NCBI GenBank assembly: GCA_903953145.1
Contig: CAJBIL010000058.1
Coordinates: forward strand, 1 to 19,593
Length of the DNA stretch: 19,593 bases
Source of the DNA: an uncultured beta proteobacterium
GTDB lineage: Bacteria > Pseudomonadota > Gammaproteobacteria > Burkholderiales > Rhodocyclaceae
Direction of reading: 5' to 3'
The translations under genes were made by a program, and so were the position numbers. This document shows, piece after piece, positions 13,945 to 19,593 of the stretch (positions are counted from its first letter, which is position 1; each line of letters begins with the position of its first letter). The notes beneath the pieces are model-generated. The model searched no databases. It was not told the origin of the DNA and saw only the letters and a program-made list of their open reading frames with translations.

Positions 13945-14669
13945 AAGCGAACAACATGAAGAAATTCCTGCTGGCGCTCCTGTTTGCCCCGCTTACTGCC
14001 TTTGCCAACGGCGCCGCGCTTCATCTGGACAAGGCGCCAGATGTTCAGGGTGATAAGGCGGCACTGCAAAACGGTGCCAAGACTTTCGTTAATTACTGCC
14101 TGAATTGTCACGGTGCGAGCTATGTTCGTTACAACCGTCTGACCGAACTTGGTCTGACCGAGCAGCAGGTCAAAGAAAACCTGATGTTCACAGCCGAGAA
14201 AATCGGTGAGCCGATGCGTGTTGCTGCACGACCGAGCGAACAAAAGCAATGGTTCGGTGCAACACCGCCGGATCTTTCCTTGATTGCTCGATCACGTGCT
14301 TCAGAAGATGGTAGTGGGGCTGACTGGTTGTACACCTATCTGCGCTCGTTCTATCGTGATCCCAATCGGCCAACCGGCTGGAATAATGCAATTTTTGAGA
14401 ATGTGGGCATGCCGCATGTTTTGTGGCAGTTGCAAGGCCAGCAAACACAGAATCATGAATCGCATAAGCTCGAGTTGTCTGTTCCAGGTAAATTGACAGC
14501 AGCCGAATACGACAAGCAAATTGTCGATCTGGTGGGGTTCATGGTCTGGATGGCGGAGCCTAATGCGGGTTTTCGCAAACAATTGGGTATGGGTGTTCTG
14601 GCCTTCCTGATTGTCCTCTTTGGCTTTGCTTATATGCTGAAGAAAGAATACTGGAAAGATATCAAGTAA
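13941..14669 (+). CDS. petC: Ubiquinol-cytochrome c reductase, cytochrome c1 subunit
   Basis: Encodes cytochrome c1 (242 residues with signal peptide), the heme c subunit that passes electrons to soluble cytochrome c. A Sec signal (KKFLLALLFAPLTAFA, cleavage near AFA-NG) precedes the heme-binding CLNCH (53-57). The methionine ligand is probably in ENVGMPHVLWQLQG. A C-terminal transmembrane helix (GMGVLAFLIVLFGFAYML) and the KKEYWKDIK tail anchor it. ATG 13941 overlaps the petB stop; ATG 13956 would also leave an intact signal peptide. The intergenic region after it is strongly structured before sspA. Confidence 0.97.
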   Translation: MKANNMKKFLLALLFAPLTAFANGAALHLDKAPDVQGDKAALQNGAKTFVNYCLNCHGASYVRYNRLTELGLTEQQVKENLMFTAEKIGEPMRVAARPSEQKQWFGATPPDLSLIARSRASEDGSGADWLYTYLRSFYRDPNRPTGWNNAIFENVGMPHVLWQLQGQQTQNHESHKLELSVPGKLTAAEYDKQIVDLVGFMVWMAEPNAGFRKQLGMGVLAFLIVLFGFAYMLKKEYWKDIK

Positions 14670-14683
14670 CACCAGCTAACTCT

Positions 14684-14697
14684 GCCTGATTTCAGGC
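14684..14697 (+). other. Small hairpin after petC
   Basis: GCCTG (14684-14688) pairs with CAGGC (14693-14697) around a four-base loop. It lies 15 bases after the petC stop and three bases before a larger stem-loop, and may protect the petC 3' end. It has no T tract of its own. Confidence 0.4.
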
Positions 14698-14699
14698 TA

Positions 14700-14756
14700 C
14701 GGCATCACTGGCAGGGGCTTGCGAACGCACCTGTGAGCGATGCCGGTTCGTTTTTT
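14700..14756 (+). terminator. Long stem-loop with T6 between petC and sspA
   Basis: CGGCATC (14700-14706) pairs with GATGCCG (14739-14745). Inside it the stem continues with interruptions (CAGG with CCTG, GC with GC) to a loop near 14719-14726. Eleven bases end in TTTTTT (14751-14756). This has the form of a Rho-independent terminator, although six bases separate the stem from the T run. It sits directly before the AGGG ribosome binding site of sspA, so it could attenuate read-through from petABC. Confidence 0.6.
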
Positions 14757-14768
14757 AGGGTATTGATC

Positions 14769-15365
14769 ATGATGAACCTCTATTCGGGAACTACCTGCCC
14801 ATTCAGCCACCGTTGTCGTATTGTTTTGTACGAAAAAGGTATGGATTTTCAGGTGATTGATGTCGATCTCTTTGGTAAGCCCGAAGAAATTGCTGTAATC
14901 AATCCTTACAACCGTGTGCCGGTGCTTGTTGAGCGTGACCTCATTCTGTATGAGCCAAACATCATCAACGAATATATTGATGAGCGTTTTCCGCATCCCC
15001 AGTTGATGCCCGCTGATCCAATCATGCGGGCGCGTGCTCGCCAGCTGCTGATTACGATGGAGCGTGAAGTTTTCGCGTACATCGAGGCGCTTGAAAAGAA
15101 TCTGAAGACAGCCGACAAATCGCGTCAGCAGATTCGTGACCGTCTGACTGAAATGGCACCGGTTTTCGTTAAGCAGAAGCACATGTTGGGTGAAGATTTT
15201 TCAATGCTGGACGTGGCGATAGCGCCCTTGCTCTGGCGCCTTGATCACTACGGGATTGAATTGCCGAAGTCGGCTGCGTCGCTGATGAAGTATGGCGAGC
15301 GAATTTTCAGCCGTCAGGGTTTTATCGACGCGCTGACGCCTTCCGAAAAAGCGATGCGCAAGTAA
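14769..15365 (+). CDS. sspA: Stringent starvation protein A (RNA polymerase-associated, GST fold)
   Basis: Encodes a 198-residue protein with a thioredoxin-like N-domain (MNLYSGTTCPFSHRCRIVLYEKGMDF) and a helical GST C-domain. The VDLFGKPEEIAVINPYNRVPVLVERDLILYEPNIINEYID stretch is characteristic of SspA, which binds RNA polymerase and alters promoter choice in stationary phase in E. coli. ATG 14769 was chosen because AGGG (14757-14760) lies eight bases before it; the longer frame from 14733 lies inside the preceding hairpin. The order petABC-sspA-sspB is common in beta- and gammaproteobacteria. GST enzymatic activity is not expected. Confidence 0.95.
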   Translation: MMNLYSGTTCPFSHRCRIVLYEKGMDFQVIDVDLFGKPEEIAVINPYNRVPVLVERDLILYEPNIINEYIDERFPHPQLMPADPIMRARARQLLITMEREVFAYIEALEKNLKTADKSRQQIRDRLTEMAPVFVKQKHMLGEDFSMLDVAIAPLLWRLDHYGIELPKSAASLMKYGERIFSRQGFIDALTPSEKAMRK

Positions 15366-15380
15366 GTATTGTTGCAAATA

Positions 15381-15404
15381 CGCATCCGGCTTCGGCCGGA
15401 TGCG
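15381..15404 (+). terminator. Perfect UUCG-capped hairpin between sspA and sspB
   Basis: CGCATCCGGC (15381-15390) and GCCGGATGCG (15395-15404) form a perfect 10-bp stem closed by the extra-stable C(UUCG)G tetraloop. The T tract that follows is poor (TCGTTTCTG), so it may be a partial terminator, an attenuator or an mRNA stability element that sets sspA and sspB at different levels. It ends 36 bases before the sspB start. Confidence 0.65.
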
Positions 15405-15440
15405 TCGTTTCTGCCCCTCAAAATTAAAACGGGAAATATC

Positions 15441-15884
15441 GTGGATCTGCCATCGACCAAACCTTATCTGATTCGTGCGATTCACGAATGGTGTTGCGAC
15501 AATGATTTCACCCCTTATCTCGCGGTGATTGCCGATGGGCGGGCTCGCGTCCCTCGGGAGTTTGTCCGTGATGGGCAGATTGTCCTCAATGTGGGTTACG
15601 ACGCGACCAAAGGTTTGAATATCGCGAACGAAGGGATTACCTTTCAGGCGCGCTTTGGCGGTGTTGCACGCGAGATTTCGGTGCCGATCAGCAATGTGGC
15701 TGCGATCTATGCACGTGAGAACGGAGCCGGTATGGCTTTTGAGCCTGATGGCGAGGCGAGTAGCGAGGCAATGGATGGTGCTGATGGCGCAGACGATGCG
15801 CCATTCAGTAAAAATCATGAGCCATTACCCGAGCCACCGGCAACGCCTCCAACGGGTCGCCCCAAACTACAGCGCATCAAATAA
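15441..15884 (+). CDS. sspB: Stringent starvation protein B (ClpXP specificity adaptor)
   Basis: Encodes the 147-residue adaptor that delivers ssrA-tagged proteins to ClpXP. The folded domain (residues 1-100) contains STKPYLIRAIHEWCCDNDFTPYL, the VPREFVRDGQIVLNVGYDAT segment and ITFQARFGGVAREISVPISNVAAIYARENG, all typical. A flexible acidic and Pro-rich linker leads to the ClpX-binding tail RPKLQRIK, comparable with the RGGRPALRVVK end of the E. coli protein. GTG 15441 was chosen because GGGAA (15431-15435) precedes it and homologues start with a short leader before the KPYL motif; the longer frame from 15369 would run through the hairpin. It follows sspA. Confidence 0.94.
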   Translation: MDLPSTKPYLIRAIHEWCCDNDFTPYLAVIADGRARVPREFVRDGQIVLNVGYDATKGLNIANEGITFQARFGGVAREISVPISNVAAIYARENGAGMAFEPDGEASSEAMDGADGADDAPFSKNHEPLPEPPATPPTGRPKLQRIK

Positions 15885-15887
15885 GCG

Positions 15888-15935
15888 TGCCCCATCGTGA
15901 GGCATTGCCAGGTTTTTATGCACTGTCGAGAAGCG
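15888..15935 (+). promoter_or_regulatory. Candidate NtrC-type enhancer boxes upstream of nasA
   Basis: TGCCCC-N5-GAGGCA (15888-15904) has the 17-base layout of NtrC sites (TGCACC-N5-GGTGCA) with nine of twelve defined bases matching. A second, weaker half-type match TGCACT at 15919 lies 31 bases further on, about three helical turns. Relative to the predicted nasA start site they are near -126 and -95. The first also forms an imperfect hairpin before TTTTT (15913-15917), so it may instead be, or also be, the end of sspB. Confidence 0.4.
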
Positions 15936-15987
15936 CTTATTAATTTGTTGTGCGTCAAATCTCTTCTAAATCGATGATTTAGCCTCA

Positions 15988-16003
15988 TGGCACAGCTGTT
16001 GCT
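15988..16003 (+). promoter_or_regulatory. Sigma-54 (-24/-12) promoter of nasA
   Basis: TGGCAC-N5-TTGCT matches the RpoN consensus (TGGCACG-N4-TTGCW) at all positions but the G, with GG (15989-15990) and GC (16001-16002) separated by exactly 10 bases. Transcription would start near 16014, leaving a leader of about 13 bases that begins almost at the AGGAG ribosome binding site (16015-16019). Confidence 0.85.
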
Positions 16004-16026
16004 CAACTGGGCGCAGGAGTGAAACC

Positions 16027-18765
16027 ATGAAGAAACAGATTAAATCCACTTGTTGTTACTGCGGTGTCGGTTGTGGCCTGCTGGTTGAAACCGAAAACAA
16101 TCAGATTACGGGCGTGCGTGGCGACCCTGAGCATCCCGCCAATTTCGGCCGCCTTTGCACCAAGGGTGCAACCTTACACCAGACTGCACGCCACGATTAT
16201 CGGCTGCTGACGCCTGAATTACGTCTTCAGAAATGTGTTGCACGGCAGCAGGTGAGTTGGGATGATGCGCTGGATCATGCGGCAGATCGTTTTGCCGCAA
16301 TTATTCGAGAGCACGGTCCGGATAGCGTGGCTTTTTACATCTCCGGCCAGTTAATGACAGAAGACTATTATGTCTTCAATAAACTGGCGAAGGGGCTGAT
16401 CGGCACCAACAATGTAGATACCAACTCCCGCCTCTGCATGTCTTCGGCCGTTGCGGGTTACAAGCAGACACTCGGGGCCGACGCACCGCCTTGCAGTTAT
16501 GAGGATATTGGTCTTGCTGATTGTCTGCTGATCGCTGGCGCCAATCCGGCGGTAGCTCACCCGATTGTCTTCCGTAGCGTTGAGGATGCGCGGGCCGCAA
16601 ATCCTGCGCTGAAAATCATTGTGATTGATCCACGTCGCAGCGAAAGTGCGGAAATTGCTGATCTACATTTGGCACTCAAATCGGGTACCGATATCGCGCT
16701 GTACAACGGTTTGTTGCATATCCTGCTTACCGAGGGTCTGGTTGACCGCGATTATATTGCGGCGCACACCGAAGGGTTCGATGTGCTTGAACAGGCCGTG
16801 ATGGCCTATACGCCTGCTGTTGTGGCGGATATTTGCGAATTGAAGGCTGCAGACATCATTCAGGCGGCACGCTGGTTCGGCAATGCCAGAGCACCGCTCT
16901 CGCTGTATTGCCAGGGACTTAATCAGTCTTCGCACGGCACGCACAACAATGCAGCGTTGATTCACCTGCATCTGGCTACTGGCAAAATCGGCAAGCCGGG
17001 GGCTGGCCCGTTTTCCTTGACCGGCCAGCCGAATGCGATGGGCGGACGCGAGGTTGGCGGGTTGTCCAACCTGATTTCAGCGCACCGGGATATGGCGAAT
17101 CCCGTGCATCGTGCGGAGGTAGCCCGGTTGTGGGGTATTCCATCGGTGCCAGAAAAACCCGGCCGGGCGGCGGTGGATCTTTTTGCCGCGATCAAGCGTG
17201 GTGAGATCAAGGCTGTCTGGATTGCCTGCACCAATCCTGCACAGTCCTTGCCGGATCAGAGCGAAGTCCGTGCGGCGCTGGCGGCTGCCGAGTTTGTTGT
17301 TTTGCAGGAAGCCTATGCCAATACAGATACCGCTGATTACGCTGATCTCATGCTCCCGGCGACCTCGTGGGGCGAGAAGGAAGGCACGGTAACCAACTCC
17401 GAGCGTCGTATTACGCGTGTTCTGCCGGCCATTGAGAAGCCGGGCGAAGCGCGTCACGACTGGGAAATTGTTGTCGATTTCGCCCGTCGTCTGGGGGGGC
17501 GTCTCGAACATTCCTCGGCGGAGCTGTCGGCCAGACTCTTTCCCTACAGCACTGCGGAAGCAATTTTTAACGAACATCGTGAAAGCACGCGCGGACGTGA
17601 TCTGGATATCACCGGTATGAGTTACGCCCTGCTGGAATCCGCCGGGCCGCAACAATGGCCGATGCCCGAAGGCGCCATCAGCGGCAAGCAACGCCTTTAC
17701 GAAGACGGCGTTTTCCCGACGGCAAGCGGTCGGGCGCGTTTTGTTAATGTCAAGCATCAGCCTACCTCAGAGCTTCAGGATCACGCTTACCCGATTAGTC
17801 TCATTTCCGGGCGACTGCGTGACCAGTGGCACGGTATGAGTCGTACCGGGACGGTTGCACGGCTGTTCAATCTGGACGAAGAACCGCTGTTGTCGATGCA
17901 CACCTGTGATATGCGCCATCGTGCGCTGGAGGAGGGTGATCTGGTGCGCGTCAGCAACCCGCGTGGCAGCATTGTTGTGCGCATCAAGCACGGTGAAGGT
18001 TTGAAGCGAGGGCGAGCCTGGATGCCGATGCACTGGGGTAATCGTTTCATGAACAGTGCAGGGGTTAATGCGCTGACCAGCCCGGCAGTTGATCCCTTTT
18101 CACAGCAGCCGGAGCTCAAGCATGCCGCTGTAGCCATCGAGAAGGCGGTTCTTCCGTGGCAACTGGTCGTGATTCGCAAAGCAGATATGGCCGCAGACAG
18201 CCCTTTTGAATCACTTGCCCTGCTGGCAAGGGCGCGGGCGTTACTGCCGGAATTTACATACGCCACCGTCGGGCTGTATGGCCGCTCGAAGCCGCTGGTC
18301 ATCTTTCGTGCCGCTTTGGCCGAGGCTTTGCCGGAGATGCGTTTGCAGCAGATCGACGTCTTGTTTGGTCTGGATGACGATGATTCTGCGATTGTCTATG
18401 CCGATAAACGGCGCCAGGTGAGCAAACGCGCCGTGGCGCCGGACGGCAACCTGATCGGTGTTCGTCTGGCGGGTGAAACGCTGGCGCAGAGTTGGCTCAA
18501 GGATGTAATGGCCGACGATACGCTTGATGCTTCGCTTATTCGCTGGGCAGTTGCGCCGATTGGCAAGCCCCCCGTCAAGCTGCCGGAAAAAAGCCGCGTG
18601 GTGTGTAAATGCGCCGATGTCACTGAAGCGCAGATCAACGCTGAACTGGGGCAGGGCGCCAGCCTCGCCGTATTGCAGGATAAGCTAAAATGCGGAACTT
18701 TCTGCGGCTCCTGTGTGCCGGAACTCAAACAGATGGTAATTGCCCTAACCCCTGTGGCCGCCTGA
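16027..18765 (+). CDS. nasA: Assimilatory nitrate reductase, large catalytic subunit
   Basis: Encodes a 912-residue cytosolic Mo-bisMGD enzyme reducing nitrate to nitrite for nitrogen assimilation. The N-terminal [4Fe-4S] ligands are C9-x2-C12-x3-C16-x27-C44. The likely molybdenum ligand is C137 in SRLCMSSAVAGYK. The LYCQGLNQSSHGTHNNAAL and FSLTGQPNAMGGREVGGL motifs are typical of the Nas/Nap group. Unlike NapA it has no Tat signal, and it carries an extra C-terminal BFD-like [2Fe-2S] domain (C860, C862, C893, C896), which receives electrons in NasA proteins. Formate dehydrogenases share the fold, but the C-terminal domain and the nitrate-type motifs favour NasA. AGGAG (16015-16019) and a sigma-54 promoter precede ATG 16027. 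No reductase partner (nasB/C) or nirB is within the window. Confidence 0.93.
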   Translation: MKKQIKSTCCYCGVGCGLLVETENNQITGVRGDPEHPANFGRLCTKGATLHQTARHDYRLLTPELRLQKCVARQQVSWDDALDHAADRFAAIIREHGPDSVAFYISGQLMTEDYYVFNKLAKGLIGTNNVDTNSRLCMSSAVAGYKQTLGADAPPCSYEDIGLADCLLIAGANPAVAHPIVFRSVEDARAANPALKIIVIDPRRSESAEIADLHLALKSGTDIALYNGLLHILLTEGLVDRDYIAAHTEGFDVLEQAVMAYTPAVVADICELKAADIIQAARWFGNARAPLSLYCQGLNQSSHGTHNNAALIHLHLATGKIGKPGAGPFSLTGQPNAMGGREVGGLSNLISAHRDMANPVHRAEVARLWGIPSVPEKPGRAAVDLFAAIKRGEIKAVWIACTNPAQSLPDQSEVRAALAAAEFVVLQEAYANTDTADYADLMLPATSWGEKEGTVTNSERRITRVLPAIEKPGEARHDWEIVVDFARRLGGRLEHSSAELSARLFPYSTAEAIFNEHRESTRGRDLDITGMSYALLESAGPQQWPMPEGAISGKQRLYEDGVFPTASGRARFVNVKHQPTSELQDHAYPISLISGRLRDQWHGMSRTGTVARLFNLDEEPLLSMHTCDMRHRALEEGDLVRVSNPRGSIVVRIKHGEGLKRGRAWMPMHWGNRFMNSAGVNALTSPAVDPFSQQPELKHAAVAIEKAVLPWQLVVIRKADMAADSPFESLALLARARALLPEFTYATVGLYGRSKPLVIFRAALAEALPEMRLQQIDVLFGLDDDDSAIVYADKRRQVSKRAVAPDGNLIGVRLAGETLAQSWLKDVMADDTLDASLIRWAVAPIGKPPVKLPEKSRVVCKCADVTEAQINAELGQGASLAVLQDKLKCGTFCGSCVPELKQMVIALTPVAA

Positions 18766-18790
18766 TCACAAAATCGGAGATACACCCGCA

Positions 18791-19593
18791 ATGAGTTACG
18801 CACATTTGATCAAGGAAATTGGCCGTGGTGCCGAAGGCTCGCGCGACATGTCGTGCGCGGATGCGCAGCAACTCTACGGGGCCATGCTTGATGGTGGTGT
18901 GCCCGATCTCGAATTGGGCGCCATTCTCATCGCGTTGCGCATGAAGGGCGAATCAAATGACGAAATGGTTGGCTTTCTTGCTGCTGCCAGTGAGCGCACC
19001 AGCATCCTGCATGCCCCCGCAGGGCGCGTGCGGCCAATTGTTATTCCGAGTTACAACGGGGCGCGCAAGAGCCCTAATCTGACACCTTTGCTGGCCATGC
19101 TGCTCCAGCGTTTCAGCGTGCCGGTGGTGGTGCACGGTTTGCTTGAAGGTTATGGCCGGGTTACCAGCGGTCATATTTTCCGGGAGCTTGGCATCATGCC
19201 TTGCGCTAGCGCTGGCGCTGCACAGCAGGCCATTAACAGCAAGGGGCTGGCGTTTGTGCCGCTATCCGCGATCGCTGGCGGTTTGGCTGATCTACTCTCC
19301 AAGCGTGCGATTCTTGGGGTGCGAAATAGTGCGCACAGCCTTGTGAAAATGCTCGATCCCTTTGCCGGGCGAGGGGTCATCATGGCCGCTGCAACACACC
19401 CGGCTTACATGGACATGATGCGTGCCGTGTTCGGCCAGATTGGTGCGCATGCGCTGTTGTTCCGTGCAACCGAGGGGGAGCCTTTTGCCAACCCCAAACG
19501 TCGTCCTCGTATTGAGCATCTGCATGACGGTGCCTGTGATCTGCTTTTTGAAGCCGAGCATGACAGCCTGAAGTCGCTGCCACAATTGCCCGA
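18791..19593 (+). CDS. ybiB: TrpD2/YbiB family nucleic-acid-binding protein, 5' part
   Basis: The frame is open from ATG 18791 to the end of the window, giving 267 residues without a stop. The fold is that of anthranilate phosphoribosyltransferase (N-terminal helices LIKEIGRGAEGSRDMSCADAQ..., GGVPDLELGAILIALRMKGES). The PRPP-binding GTGGD of TrpD is replaced by SYNGARKSPNLTPLLAMLL, the mark of the YbiB/TrpD2 group, which in E. coli binds nucleic acids and lacks known transferase activity. NSAHSLVKMLDPF and the HPAYMDMMRAVF segment also fit. GGAG (18776-18779) precedes the start, 25 bases after the nasA stop, so it is probably in the nasA operon. About 50-60 residues are missing at the right edge. 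It is not tryptophan TrpD. Confidence 0.9.
   Translation, partial: MSYAHLIKEIGRGAEGSRDMSCADAQQLYGAMLDGGVPDLELGAILIALRMKGESNDEMVGFLAAASERTSILHAPAGRVRPIVIPSYNGARKSPNLTPLLAMLLQRFSVPVVVHGLLEGYGRVTSGHIFRELGIMPCASAGAAQQAINSKGLAFVPLSAIAGGLADLLSKRAILGVRNSAHSLVKMLDPFAGRGVIMAAATHPAYMDMMRAVFGQIGAHALLFRATEGEPFANPKRRPRIEHLHDGACDLLFEAEHDSLKSLPQLP

Noticed and set aside
17077..17757. Minus-strand open frame of 226 codons opposite nasA
   Set aside because: Low-complexity Arg-rich translation with no ribosome binding site, inside a well-supported nasA frame.
18791..19593. Anthranilate phosphoribosyltransferase (trpD)
   Set aside because: The PRPP-binding GTGGD loop is replaced by SYNGAR and no trp genes are nearby; YbiB/TrpD2 fits better.
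1..19593. CRISPR arrays, insertion sequences, tRNA genes, prophage or toxin-antitoxin genes
   Set aside because: No spaced direct repeats, transposase motifs, terminal inverted repeats or tRNA-like cloverleafs were found on reading through both strands.

Overview
The window looks like a chromosomal segment of a betaproteobacterium, most likely of the Rhodocyclales/Aromatoleum-Azoarcus type. This is inferred from gene order and family types, not from a database search. Most of it is core genome: the end of a complex I operon (nuoN), a dnaX-ybaB-recR block headed by the 4.5S RNA gene, a cytochrome bc1 operon (petABC) followed by sspA-sspB, and a NasA-type nitrate reductase followed by ybiB. No tRNA, rRNA, CRISPR array, insertion sequence or prophage gene is visible.

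Layout. 1-929: 3' part of nuoN, closed by a strong intrinsic terminator. 991-1551: Nudix ADP-ribose pyrophosphatase, convergent with and overlapping yceH (1535-2194, minus). 2224-3200 (minus): a pterin carbinolamine dehydratase (phhB) coupled through TAATG to a SAM methyltransferase. 3475-4614: a FemAB-like acyltransferase family protein (COG3146/DUF482). 4878-8999: a tight five-gene operon for a tungsten aldehyde oxidoreductase: four-cluster ferredoxin subunit, W-pterin catalytic subunit, FAD/NAD subunit, MoaD/ThiS-like sulfur carrier, and a small unknown protein. 9017-9112: SRP 4.5S RNA, only 17 bases after that operon. 9270-11921: dnaX, ybaB, recR. 12022-14669: petA, petB, petC. 14769-15884: sspA, sspB. 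16027-18765: nasA behind a near-perfect sigma-54 promoter. 18791-end: ybiB (trpD2), cut by the window edge.

How the genes fit together. The redox genes suggest a facultative respirer: complex I and bc1 form the core chain, and NasA reduces nitrate for assimilation under apparent NtrC/sigma-54 control. The most distinctive part is the aldehyde oxidoreductase operon. It matches the aorABC(DE) arrangement of Aromatoleum aromaticum, whose enzyme oxidises aromatic and aliphatic aldehydes to acids with NAD+ or ferredoxin-type acceptors, and whose ferredoxin subunits stack into an (AB)nC electron-conducting filament. The operon holds a recognisable sulfur carrier (aorD) and a small uncharacterised protein with a Gly-Gly-Gly C-terminus (aorE); these two are the best candidates for undescribed biology here. 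Non-coding structure is also notable: a UUCG-capped hairpin between sspA and sspB, a long hairpin with a T6 tail between petC and sspA, and a dnaX start with no Shine-Dalgarno and a -10-like hexamer placed as for a leaderless mRNA.
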